NCBI RefSeq assembly: GCF_902807005.1
Contig: NZ_LR777658.1
Coordinates: 1,116,001-1,180,000 of the forward strand
DNA: 64,000 nucleotides
Origin: Chlamydiifrater phoenicopteri
GTDB lineage: Bacteria > Chlamydiota > Chlamydiia > Chlamydiales > Chlamydiaceae
Direction: 5' to 3'
Both the position numbers and the translations under genes were made by a program. A model generated the notes under the pieces. It had not been told where the DNA came from, did no database searches, and worked only from the letters and a program-made list of their open reading frames with translations. Shown here piece after piece: positions 17,564 through 25,727 of this stretch (within the stretch, counting starts at the first letter, position 1; the number at the start of each line of letters is the position of its first letter).

Positions 17564-18219
17564 TGATTTTCTCTTGTATACACGATGGGTTGTCCTGTTG
17601 GGACTTCCAAAGAGAGTACTCCTTCTCTACTTAATTTTTCTATATCCATGATGATGGATCTTAAAGAATTACCATGTGCAGATATCAAGACATTTTTTCC
17701 GGAGTCTAGGAGGGGTATGATAGTTTCTACGAAGTAAGGAATGGTTCTTTTGGCGGTGTCCTCTAAGCTTTCTCCTGCAGGAGGGGGGACATCGTAGCTG
17801 CGTCTCCATAGTTTGACTTGTTCTTCTCCGTATTGCTCTGCCGTTTCTTTTTTATTTTTGCCTTGAAGATCTCCATAGTGGCGTTCATTTAGCGCATTAT
17901 TTGCGATGAGGGGGATCATGGAGGCTTTTTCTTGGGGATTATCGAAGGCGCTTTGTTTTTTAAGCTCAGCTTCTTCGTGGATGATGTAAGGGGTTTTTTT
18001 AGAAGAATGTTTTGTCATTGCTAAAAGAGCTGTCATTATGCTCCGTATAAGCTTGGATGTGAAAATATAGTCCACAGGAAATTCTTGAATAATGGAGCCT
18101 GCTTGAAGGGCTTCCTCTACACCTGTAGCACTGAGAGGCACATCAACCCAGCCTGTAAATAAATTTCTTTCATTCCATGCAGATTTTCCATGGCGCAGTA
18201 GAATCAATTTTGAGGACAT
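17530..18219 (-). CDS. gpmA: 2,3-bisphosphoglycerate-dependent phosphoglycerate mutase
   Basis: Interconverts 3- and 2-phosphoglycerate in glycolysis. 229 residues. The phosphohistidine motif LILLRHGKSAWNERNLFTGW is at residues 5-24 and the second catalytic histidine is in LISAHGNSLR; NERHYGDLQG is also present. The ATG at 18219 is preceded by AGGAG at seven bases, which decides it over the ATG at 18249. First gene of a unit with the NifS/NifU-like pair, overlapping nifS by 34 bases. Confidence 0.96.
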   Translation of the reverse strand: MSSKLILLRHGKSAWNERNLFTGWVDVPLSATGVEEALQAGSIIQEFPVDYIFTSKLIRSIMTALLAMTKHSSKKTPYIIHEEAELKKQSAFDNPQEKASMIPLIANNALNERHYGDLQGKNKKETAEQYGEEQVKLWRRSYDVPPPAGESLEDTAKRTIPYFVETIIPLLDSGKNVLISAHGNSLRSIIMDIEKLSREGVLSLEVPTGQPIVYTRENQCFTKIALPNP

Positions 18220-18247
18220 GACCAAACTCCTGTTGACGCTAGGATGC

Positions 18248-18276
18248 ATAAAAACAAACAGTTAGTTTTTAGGCAA
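18248..18276 (-). promoter_or_regulatory. Candidate promoter for gpmA
   Basis: On the minus strand TTGCCT (18276-18271) and TTTTAT (18253-18248) are separated by 17 bases, 28 bases before the gpmA ATG. The hexamers are moderate. Confidence 0.33.
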
Positions 18277-18391
18277 GGGTTAAGAAAGCTTTAGAGCGTG
18301 GTAAAAAATTTTTTTAGAAGGATATGATGGCATTCTATTTGCCGTCTTAGGCAAAATATATGCATTATCTTATTTGTTACTAGGAAATCGC

Positions 18392-19090
18392 ATGGCCAAG
18401 TTTCGTCTAAATAAGTTTTTAGCTTCCGCAGGAGTGGGGTCTAGAAGAAAATGCGATGATCTAGTGTTTTCTGGACAGGTAAAGGTTAACGGAAAAGTAG
18501 CCGAAGGCCCCTTTGTTGTCGTTGATGAAAAAGATCGAGTCGAACTTCGAGGTCAGAGGGTTTTCCCTGAAAATAAAAAAGTATACTTCATGCTCCATAA
18601 GCCTATGGGGTATCTGTGCTCTTCAGAAAGAAAGTTTGCAGGAAGTAAGCTGGTTATTGACTTGTTCGCTCACCTACCTTACCGAGTTTTTACTGTTGGC
18701 AGATTAGATAAAGAAACTACCGGACTAATTTTAGTCACCAATGATGGAGATTTCGCCAACAAAGTCATCCATCCTTCCTTTGGTATTACCAAAGAGTATT
18801 TGCTAAAAGTTGCCCAAGATGTTTCTCATGCACAGCTACAACGGTTGTCAGAAGGCGTCGTGATGGACGGCAAACATGTAAAACCTGTTTCTGTCAAAAA
18901 AGTCCGAAAAGGGACTCTTAAGGTCGTTGTTAATGAAGGGAAAAAACATGAAGTTCGGATTCTTGCGGAAAATGCGGGGCTGAGTTTGCTAGAGCTTTCT
19001 CGTATTCGTATAGGAAACTTGGTTCTTGGGGGGCTTCCCTACGGAGAGTATAGAGAACTAACGGACGCAGAGCTTGCTGTTTATTTCTAA
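18392..19090 (+). CDS. RluB/RsuA-family rRNA pseudouridine synthase
   Basis: Converts a uridine in 23S or 16S rRNA to pseudouridine. The 232-residue protein starts with an S4 RNA-binding domain (RLNKFLASAGVGSRRKCDDL, residues 4-23), and the catalytic core carries GRLDKETTGLILVTNDG with the nucleophile Asp, followed by KEYLLKV and EGKKHEVRIL. It matches the chlamydial gene called yjbC. The ATG at 18392, with TAGGAAA upstream, is preferred to the in-frame TTG at 18374. RluB versus RluE or RsuA specificity cannot be fixed from sequence alone. Confidence 0.92.
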   Translation: MAKFRLNKFLASAGVGSRRKCDDLVFSGQVKVNGKVAEGPFVVVDEKDRVELRGQRVFPENKKVYFMLHKPMGYLCSSERKFAGSKLVIDLFAHLPYRVFTVGRLDKETTGLILVTNDGDFANKVIHPSFGITKEYLLKVAQDVSHAQLQRLSEGVVMDGKHVKPVSVKKVRKGTLKVVVNEGKKHEVRILAENAGLSLLELSRIRIGNLVLGGLPYGEYRELTDAELAVYF

Positions 19091-19099
19091 AAGCAAGAA

Positions 19100-19699
19100 T
19101 TGTTATACCAAAGGAGAAGTTCTGGTTTTTTCTCGGATCGTCTGCTCATGCTGGTAGTGGTTGCTTTAGTTTCGTTTATTATAGGATTATTATTTAGTTC
19201 GTATTGTCGGCTGTACTTGGCCTTGTGTTGTATCACGGACAGCTGGTCTCTGTTGGTAGGCCACGCGATTAAAAAACGTGAAGCACTGATTTCCTTATGT
19301 CGTTTGTCTGCAAACCCTGTAGTTCGCTCTCAATACCTGGATAGGTTATTGCAGGAGGAACAATTTCTCAAGAATTGCATTAGCCTAAAAAAAAGAAATT
19401 TTTTGAAACAAGCTAGAGAGGCTGTGCCTACTTTTCATGAGATGGAGGCAGAATTCTTGAATAGAACAAAAAATTTGTATTCTCTCCTTGAATTAGCCTT
19501 AGGAGAGAGCTTTTCTCAGAAACAGTTTAAAGAGCTTTCAGAGAACTTTTGGGCCGCAGACAATTTATTTTCTTTTGAAACGACAGTTTTTGAACAAGCT
19601 GTTGAAAAGTATGAAGACTTACGAACAAAACCCACTTTGCAGCTAGCAAAAGAGGTTTTTCGATTTTCTTCTGTACCTGAAGTAAAATTTAATCGTTAA
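19100..19699 (+). CDS. Conserved hypothetical membrane-anchored protein, CT724-like
   Basis: Up to 199 residues. A single hydrophobic helix near the N-terminus (MLVVVALVSFIIGLLFSSYC) is followed by a soluble, charged, largely helical region. No domain is recognised. The start is uncertain: a TTG at 19100 gives a basic leader before the helix, the ATG at 19148 begins right at the helix, and a strong AAGGAG at 19111 fits neither well. It lies 9 bases after the pseudouridine synthase and its last four bases overlap the convergent birA stop. Confidence 0.7.
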   Translation: MLYQRRSSGFFSDRLLMLVVVALVSFIIGLLFSSYCRLYLALCCITDSWSLLVGHAIKKREALISLCRLSANPVVRSQYLDRLLQEEQFLKNCISLKKRNFLKQAREAVPTFHEMEAEFLNRTKNLYSLLELALGESFSQKQFKELSENFWAADNLFSFETTVFEQAVEKYEDLRTKPTLQLAKEVFRFSSVPEVKFNR

Positions 19700-20253
19700 A
19701 AGCCTATGATTTCTTTTATGACAGGTTTAATATGAGTCCGAATCAGCAAACTTAAATGTGATAAAATGCTCTCAGGCTCATAACAGGAGTCTGTTTCTAA
19801 TAACAAAGAAGTGGCCGGCTGGCCAACATTTTGTAGATCATCTTCAGAAGAGTTTACGTTTAAACCAATACCTAAAATTACTCCAGTTGAAGAGCCTAGG
19901 GGAACTGTTTCACAAAGAATGCCTGCTATCTTTTTGTGTTCGACGAGAACATCGTTTGGCCATTTAATGTGCGGTTTTTTTATGCCTAAGGAATTAGCGA
20001 GTGCTACAACAGCTTCTGCCCCAGGGCGGACAAGGAGTGCTATGTCCAAGTTCTGCGATGGAATAAAAAAGCAAAAAGAGGCTGTTATGTCCTTTCTAGT
20101 AGAAGACCAACTTTTTCCGTATTGCCCGCGCCCTCCTGTCTGGTCCCAAGTATAAACCACTGTGAGCGCTTCCTTGTTTAGTTGAGGAAGAAGTTTTTTA
20201 GATAAATCATTGGTGGATTCTGTGGTCGCAATTTCATAAAAGATAACTTCCAT
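19696..20253 (-). CDS. birA: Biotin-protein ligase (class I, no DNA-binding domain)
   Basis: Activates biotin as biotinyl-AMP and attaches it to the acetyl-CoA carboxylase carrier protein. About 185 residues from the ATG at 20253, so the N-terminal helix-turn-helix repressor domain of E. coli BirA is absent. Catalytic motifs are TTESTNDL near the start, GGRGQYGKSW (the GRGRxGR-type biotin/ATP loop) and KWPNDVLVEHKKIAGIL. A TTG at 20289 is in frame but unlikely. Its 3' end overlaps the convergent CT724-like gene by four bases. Confidence 0.93.
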   Translation of the reverse strand: MEVIFYEIATTESTNDLSKKLLPQLNKEALTVVYTWDQTGGRGQYGKSWSSTRKDITASFCFFIPSQNLDIALLVRPGAEAVVALANSLGIKKPHIKWPNDVLVEHKKIAGILCETVPLGSSTGVILGIGLNVNSSEDDLQNVGQPATSLLLETDSCYEPESILSHLSLLIRTHIKPVIKEIIGF

Positions 20254-20322
20254 GATGACGAGGATAAAAACTAGTCTATCTTTCGTCAATGCTATCTTTC
20301 TTTCGAAGAAAGAACAATGAGA

Positions 20323-20351
20323 TTGATGTTCCTTCCCGTTATTTATAGTAT
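20323..20351 (+). promoter_or_regulatory. Candidate sigma-66-type promoter for rodA
   Basis: TTGATG (20323-20328) and TAGTAT (20346-20351) with a 17-base spacer, 37 bases before the rodA ATG. A 7-bp hairpin CTTTCTT-TCG-AAGAAAG at 20296-20312 lies just upstream, between the divergent birA and rodA genes. Confidence 0.45.
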
Positions 20352-20388
20352 AGAGAATATCTGGCTAGTCTTTTCCTTTTAGATCTTT

Positions 20389-21519
20389 ATGCTGAGCTTT
20401 AAATCCCTCCGTCACTTGAATTATTGGAGTATAGTTGTCATAAGTTTTCTTATGGTAGTAAGTCTTATTGTTGTCTCCTCCATGGATCCAGCCTCCCTTG
20501 GAAGCAGCGTTTTTCTTACAACAAAGACTTGTGTCCAGATGAGACACTTTGCTATCGGTTGGATTGTCTTTTTCTTATGCTCTTGCTTTGATTATTCGAA
20601 GCTTAAAACGTGGGCTTTCCCTGTGTATCTATTGACATTACTAAGTTTAGCTGGGTTGTTTTTAGCCCCAGCAGTTCAAAATGTGCATAGATGGTATAGG
20701 ATCCCTTTGATTCATATGAGTTTTCAGCCTTCTGAGTATGCTAAATTATCTGTAGTCATTATGTTGGGGTATGTTTTAGAGATTTCCAAATATTCAATTT
20801 CTTCGAAAAGGACAGCTTTGGTAGCGTGCCTCATAGTGTTTATCCCTTTCGTCCTGATTCTTAGGGAGCCGGATCTGGGGACAGCTCTTGTACTGTGTCC
20901 CGTGGCATGGGGAATTTTTTATTTGGCAAATGTTTACCCTCCTTTGGTTCGGATTAGCGGTTTCATAGGAGGTAGTTTATTTTTATTTACCTTGTTGGTG
21001 TTTACGGGTGTTATTCCTCATGAAAAGGTAAAGCCTTATGCCTTGAAAGTTCTTAAGGAATACCAGTATGAAAGATTGAATCCTGTTAACCATCACCAAC
21101 GAGCATCGCTGATTTCCATAGGATTAGGAGGTGTCTTTGGAAGAGGTTGGAAGTCTGGAGAGTTTGCTGGTAGGGGGTGGTTGCCTTATGGCTATACAGA
21201 CTCGGTCTTTCCTGCTCTAGGAGAAGAATTCGGTTTGGTCGGTTTAATCGGGCTGCTCGGCCTTTACTATTCTTTAATCTATTTTGGATGTCGGACAATA
21301 GCTGTTGCTTCGGATAATTTTGGTCGGTTGTTGTCTGCAGGAATCACAGTGTACATATCCATGCATATTTTAATTAATATCAGCATGATGTGCGGTATTT
21401 TACCGATAACAGGAGTTCCTTTGGTCCTGATTTCTTATGGAGGATCCTCCGTGATAGCCACGATGGCCTCATTGGGTTTACTGCAGAGTATTTATGCAAG
21501 AAGGTTCCGTTCTTACTAA
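20389..21519 (+). CDS. rodA: Peptidoglycan glycosyltransferase RodA (SEDS family)
   Basis: Polytopic inner-membrane enzyme that polymerises lipid II during cell-wall synthesis. 376 residues with about ten hydrophobic helices. SEDS signatures are visible: HRWYRIPLIHMSFQPSEYAK, REPDLGTAL, the extracellular loop ending in GEEFGLVG and the C-terminal GVPLVLISYGGSS. The sequence agrees with chlamydial RodA from the first residues (MLSFKSLRHLNYW). Four bases separate its stop from the convergent metal ATPase gene. Confidence 0.96.
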   Translation: MLSFKSLRHLNYWSIVVISFLMVVSLIVVSSMDPASLGSSVFLTTKTCVQMRHFAIGWIVFFLCSCFDYSKLKTWAFPVYLLTLLSLAGLFLAPAVQNVHRWYRIPLIHMSFQPSEYAKLSVVIMLGYVLEISKYSISSKRTALVACLIVFIPFVLILREPDLGTALVLCPVAWGIFYLANVYPPLVRISGFIGGSLFLFTLLVFTGVIPHEKVKPYALKVLKEYQYERLNPVNHHQRASLISIGLGGVFGRGWKSGEFAGRGWLPYGYTDSVFPALGEEFGLVGLIGLLGLYYSLIYFGCRTIAVASDNFGRLLSAGITVYISMHILINISMMCGILPITGVPLVLISYGGSSVIATMASLGLLQSIYARRFRSY

Positions 21520-21523
21520 AGGG

Positions 21524-23503
21524 TCAGTTCTTGAGGAGTCGAAGAGCGTTTAATCCCACGATAACTGTGCTGCCTTCATGAAGGATTACTGCTAACCATA
21601 ATGGAATAATACCTAGTGATGCCGGAATAGAAACAAAAAAGATTATAGAAAGAGCTAAGGTAATATTTTGAGACACGATGAAACGTGTTTTCTTAGCTTT
21701 CCTTAGTAGTTTGGGAAGAGAAGATAAAGTATTGTTGAGTAATACAATATCCGCGGCGTCTATTGCTGCAGCGTTGCCCGCTTCGCCCATAGCAATACCA
21801 ACAAAAGACTTGGCCAAAGCTGGAGCGTCATTTATGCCATCACCTATCATCATCATCCGGTTAGATTTTGCTAAAGTTTCAATTTTTTTTAATTTGGCTT
21901 CTGGAGTTAAACTGGCGTAAATTTGATCGATACCAAGAAGATTGGCCGTATTCTTCGCACTAATGGCATGATCCCCTGTCAACATTACTACTTTTAACCC
22001 GTTGTCAGCTAAACCTTTCACAGCTTCTTGAGCATCAGGTCTGAGAACGTCTTTACAATAGAAAATAGCAGAAAAAACTCCTACAGTAGCTAAAGAGCAT
22101 ATTTCCCCACGTTTTTTGGCATCAGAGACGAGAGTTTCAATTTGAGCTAAATTCTCTGGGGCAACATTTTTAATAGCAGTTTCTATTCGCCCAACAAAAA
22201 CTTTTTCTCCATTGACGCAGGCTTGAACACCTTCCCCTGGCTTAGTTACATATTTTTCTAAGATGGTTGGAGGTATATTTTGTTTTTCTATAAAGCTTTC
22301 TATAGCTTGTGCTATGGGATGGGTAGTTGATTGCTCCACACCCCGTACAATGGATAGAAACTTGGTCTTGAAGGAATCTTCACCAAAGAAGTCCCACCCA
22401 AGACAAGTTAGCTGTCCTGTCGTCAGTGTTCCAGTTTTATCCATTGCAACCATGCTACAAGCTAAAAGGCGATCTAAAGTAACGCCGCCTTTAAGAAGAA
22501 TGCCCTGTCTAGCACAGGAGTTGACAGCACTTAGGTACGCTATAGGTACTGCTATAATGAGTGCGCAAGGGGACGCTGCTATTAGAAAGGCCAAAGCACG
22601 ATAGATGGAACAATTATTTAAATCTTCAACGTTGATAAAAGGCATGGAAGTTAGTAATGGCACCAACAGAGCTATTCCTAAGGATATCGTAAAGATACTA
22701 AGAGCATATACGGAAGAGTATTTATCTAAACGTTGCTGGAGCTGGGGTTTTGTTTTTTGTGCTCGAACGACAAGTTGTATAATGTGTTCTAATGTGGAAT
22801 CTGCTCCAGTTTTTAGCACGCGTAGATCAAAGGAGCCTTCTAAATTTCTAGCCCCAGAGGGAACGGAAGAGCCTTCCTTGCAAAAGATGGGAACTTTTTC
22901 TCCTGTTAAATGTGTAAGATTTATTGAAGATGAGCCGCGGACAATAACTCCATCCAAAGGGACTATTTCGCCGCTTTTGACATGGATAATATCTCCGACT
23001 TGAATAGACTTTATTGTTTTTCTTTTAAGAATACCTTCGTCATTAAAAATCCACGCTGTCTGTGGTGAAAGTTGCTTGAGAGAAGAAAGAGTACTTTTGG
23101 CTTTTTCAGAAACAGATTCGCCCAAAGCTTCTGAAATGGAAAATAAAACTAGTAATAAAGCGCCTTCCAAGCTACTCCCTATAAAAATAGATCCAAAAGC
23201 TGCTACAGTCATTAGAACGTCTATATTAAATTCTCTTTCCGCTAGGTCCTCAAAAGACTTTACAATGGCAGGGGTGCCAGCTAGGAAAAAAGTAATTAAA
23301 GTAAAAAGATGAGAGAGATGGAGCAAGTGAGTTGCGCTCTCGGGAAAGAACCCCCGGCTGACATATAGAAAAAGAGCAGTCAAATAAGTCGATAACGATA
23401 GTAAGGAGGTTTTGAGAGGTAAATTTTTACTCAAAGATCTACCAGACCGAGAAAGTAGAGGACTTTTATCTTCAGACATTCCAGAATCTAGGAAATCTGT
23501 CAT
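21524..23503 (-). CDS. Heavy-metal P1B-type ATPase, P1B-4-like
   Basis: 659 residues from the ATG at 23503; the frame extends to a TTG at 23557 with no ribosome site. The phosphorylation motif is DKTGTLTTGQ, the hinge is MIGDGINDAPAL, and TGDHAISAKNT completes the P domain. The membrane metal motifs are ASPCALI (SPC instead of CPC or CPH) and a C-terminal HEGSTVIVGLNALRL, the SPC plus HEGxT combination of the P1B-4 group linked with Co, Ni, Fe or Zn export. No CxxC metal-binding domain is present at the N-terminus. It follows the VIT-like gene by about 66 bases; older annotation calls the C. trachomatis homologue ZntA/CadA. Confidence 0.9.
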   Translation of the reverse strand: MTDFLDSGMSEDKSPLLSRSGRSLSKNLPLKTSLLSLSTYLTALFLYVSRGFFPESATHLLHLSHLFTLITFFLAGTPAIVKSFEDLAEREFNIDVLMTVAAFGSIFIGSSLEGALLLVLFSISEALGESVSEKAKSTLSSLKQLSPQTAWIFNDEGILKRKTIKSIQVGDIIHVKSGEIVPLDGVIVRGSSSINLTHLTGEKVPIFCKEGSSVPSGARNLEGSFDLRVLKTGADSTLEHIIQLVVRAQKTKPQLQQRLDKYSSVYALSIFTISLGIALLVPLLTSMPFINVEDLNNCSIYRALAFLIAASPCALIIAVPIAYLSAVNSCARQGILLKGGVTLDRLLACSMVAMDKTGTLTTGQLTCLGWDFFGEDSFKTKFLSIVRGVEQSTTHPIAQAIESFIEKQNIPPTILEKYVTKPGEGVQACVNGEKVFVGRIETAIKNVAPENLAQIETLVSDAKKRGEICSLATVGVFSAIFYCKDVLRPDAQEAVKGLADNGLKVVMLTGDHAISAKNTANLLGIDQIYASLTPEAKLKKIETLAKSNRMMMIGDGINDAPALAKSFVGIAMGEAGNAAAIDAADIVLLNNTLSSLPKLLRKAKKTRFIVSQNITLALSIIFFVSIPASLGIIPLWLAVILHEGSTVIVGLNALRLLKN

Positions 23504-23568
23504 GAGTTCTGGAGAAAAGGGGGAAGGAAATAGTTTTTTAAACACAAAAGCTCCCAAAAAATTTGAAA

Positions 23569-24318
23569 TTACGCTCCAAAAATTTTCAATAAAGAATACC
23601 CAACGCCTAGCGAGGTAATAAAGATAGCTGCTCCCCAGACAGTTTCATTAATGGCGCGATTAGCTATTATTCTAGCTTTGGCGAAGGAGAGAAGGGCTAC
23701 GGCTAGTACGGAGGATGAAAGTGCTAGCAAAGGATGTTTCAATAACATCAAGGGGAGAAAAATACCTAAACCTAAACAACCCCCGAGAATCGTGGATAAA
23801 GACTGAGCTAGGGGATGAGGGAAAGTCTCTAGATCTATATTCAACTCTTCTCTAATCATAGTGTCCAAAGTAAGTTTGGAGTCTGAACTGATGTACTCAA
23901 TAATTTCTTTTAGTAGAGGTTCCTTAAAACCTTTACTGGAAAAAATAGACTCTAGTTCTTCTTTTTCACATTCGAAATTGTTTTCTATTTCATTTTTTTC
24001 TTCATCGATGGATCGATGACAAAGTTCTATGTAGGACCACGCATTTTTAGCTTTCATGCAGGCATGGAAAAAGATAAATGCCAGGCCCATAGAAAGCATT
24101 AAGGGAAGATGCTGATTTTGAGGTGTGTTGGAAAAAAGAAAAAGTATTCGTAATAGTCCTAAAAAAAAGGCTAATCTGCAGACATCTTTCAAAGTGCTGT
24201 AAGCAAAGCCATGGCGGGTACTGTGAGGCTCTCCCTTACAAACGGCATGCCGGTCCTTAACAATTTTTACATGATCTTTTGCGTTGTGAGATCCAAAATG
24301 GGAGTGTGGTTTATCCAT
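23569..24318 (-). CDS. VIT/CCC1-family-like membrane protein, CT728-like
   Basis: 249 residues, annotated in relatives only as hypothetical. The N-terminus is rich in histidine (HSHFGSHNAKDH, later KDRHAVC and HSTRHG). Two membrane helices follow, then a charged cytoplasmic stretch EKNEIENNFECEKEELESIF, then KEIIEYISSDSKLTLDTMIREELNI, which matches the metal-binding and linker region of VIT1/CCC1 iron and manganese transporters (consensus with SSDP..WLDFMMREELG), then three more helices. ATG with AGGAC at six bases. Transcribed just ahead of the P1B ATPase, suggesting a shared metal role. The family call rests on my reading of the motif. Confidence 0.7.
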   Translation of the reverse strand: MDKPHSHFGSHNAKDHVKIVKDRHAVCKGEPHSTRHGFAYSTLKDVCRLAFFLGLLRILFLFSNTPQNQHLPLMLSMGLAFIFFHACMKAKNAWSYIELCHRSIDEEKNEIENNFECEKEELESIFSSKGFKEPLLKEIIEYISSDSKLTLDTMIREELNIDLETFPHPLAQSLSTILGGCLGLGIFLPLMLLKHPLLALSSSVLAVALLSFAKARIIANRAINETVWGAAIFITSLGVGYSLLKIFGA

Positions 24319-24339
24319 AGCAAGTCCTACAGTATAGTA

Positions 24340-25623
24340 TTAATTGGTTGGAGTTAGCAGTGCTTTATTGCCTAGATATGGACGAAGTACTTCAGGAATA
24401 ATCACAGATCCATCTTCTTGTTGGTAATTTTCCAAAATAGCAACAAAAAGACGGGGCGTAGCTAAGCCTGATCCATTTAGCGTGTGTACAAAATTCATCT
24501 TGCCAGCTTGATTTTTGTATCTGGTATTTGATCTTCTAGACTGATAGTCCCCGCATTTAGATATAGATGATACCTCGTAATAAGAGTTTTGTCCTGGCAA
24601 CCACACTTCGACATCTATGGTCTTTGTTGCTGTAAAAGACATATCGCCTGTAGATAAAAGTGAAAGTTGATAATGTAGGCCTAGTTCTTGAAGTATCTCT
24701 TCTGCTACTCCTAAAAACTTTTCAAAAACATCATCTTCTGTTTCTGGTGTAGCAAAAGAAAACATTTCAATTTTGTGGAATTGATGCATACGTACAAGTC
24801 CCCGCTCATTGGCCCCCGCAGCTCCTGCTTCCTTTCTAAAACAAGGGGAAAAGGCTGCATACATTAGAGGAAGATCAGAAAGTTCGAGCACCTCATTTGA
24901 GTGAAATCCGTTTAGAACAACTTCAGCTGTTGGAATGAGAAATAGCTGCTTATCTCCATTTTCTACGGGATAATACTGCCCGTCAAATTTCGGAATTTGA
25001 CCGGATCCGAATAAAATTTCTTGCCGAACGGCTAGAGGTGGCAGCCACAGAGTAAATCCTTTGGAATGTTGTTTGTCCAACATATATGACAACAAAGCCC
25101 ACTCTAAACGAGCGCCTAATCCACGATAGGCTGGCCACCCGGAGCCTGTCGTCTTCGCTGACAAACGAAAGTCCAATAAATCTAGTTTTTGATTTAGTTC
25201 AAGATGGTGGAGAGGAGTGAAAGTAAAATTAGGCTTTTCTCCCACGGTTTTAATAACTTTGTTCCCCTCTTTTCCTGGAGAGATAGGAATGCTTTCTTCT
25301 GGAATGTTAGGAATTCGAGCTAACATGTCCATCAGCTCTGCCTCAGATTGTGTTAGGGAGTCTTCTAAAGATTTAATTTGATTAGATAGCAAATCTACCT
25401 GTTCTAAAAGTGCTGGCAGGGCCTCCGGGTTTTCTTTTTTGGTAATATGAATTTTCTCTGAAAGGACTCGCTTTTTGGCTACAAGACCTTCGGATTCTGT
25501 TTTTAGAGAGCGAACGGTTTTGTCTAAAGCTAATAAAGGAGCCAGGGAAATAGAAGAGTCTTTCGATCGTAATCGAGTTTCATATTCTTCTGGGTTCTTT
25601 CGAAGCAAACGGATGTCCAGCAT
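24340..25623 (-). CDS. serS: Seryl-tRNA synthetase
   Basis: Class II synthetase charging tRNA-Ser. 427 residues, normal length. The N-terminal long coiled-coil arm (residues ~30-105, LVAKKRVLSEKIHITKK and so on) binds the tRNA long variable arm. Motif 2 is CFRKEAGAAGANERGLVRMHQF and motif 3 is LNGSGLATPRLFVAILENYQ (positions near 385-405). In the chlamydiae I know, three riboflavin genes lie just beyond this gene; here the next gene is 104 bases upstream and is the CT733-like gene. Confidence 0.97.
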   Translation of the reverse strand: MLDIRLLRKNPEEYETRLRSKDSSISLAPLLALDKTVRSLKTESEGLVAKKRVLSEKIHITKKENPEALPALLEQVDLLSNQIKSLEDSLTQSEAELMDMLARIPNIPEESIPISPGKEGNKVIKTVGEKPNFTFTPLHHLELNQKLDLLDFRLSAKTTGSGWPAYRGLGARLEWALLSYMLDKQHSKGFTLWLPPLAVRQEILFGSGQIPKFDGQYYPVENGDKQLFLIPTAEVVLNGFHSNEVLELSDLPLMYAAFSPCFRKEAGAAGANERGLVRMHQFHKIEMFSFATPETEDDVFEKFLGVAEEILQELGLHYQLSLLSTGDMSFTATKTIDVEVWLPGQNSYYEVSSISKCGDYQSRRSNTRYKNQAGKMNFVHTLNGSGLATPRLFVAILENYQQEDGSVIIPEVLRPYLGNKALLTPTN

Positions 25624-25661
25624 ATAAATCCCTTCAATCTAAACTAAAAAACAAGGTTCTG

Positions 25662-25689
25662 ATTATAAGAGAAAGTATATAGCTAACAA
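25662..25689 (-). promoter_or_regulatory. Candidate promoter for serS
   Basis: On the minus strand TTGTTA (25689-25684) and a perfect TATAAT (25667-25662) are 16 bases apart; the start would fall about 30 bases before the serS ATG. Confidence 0.5.
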
Positions 25690-25727
25690 CAGCTTTTTCC
25701 TCAGAAGTTTACATAATCCTCAAAAGG

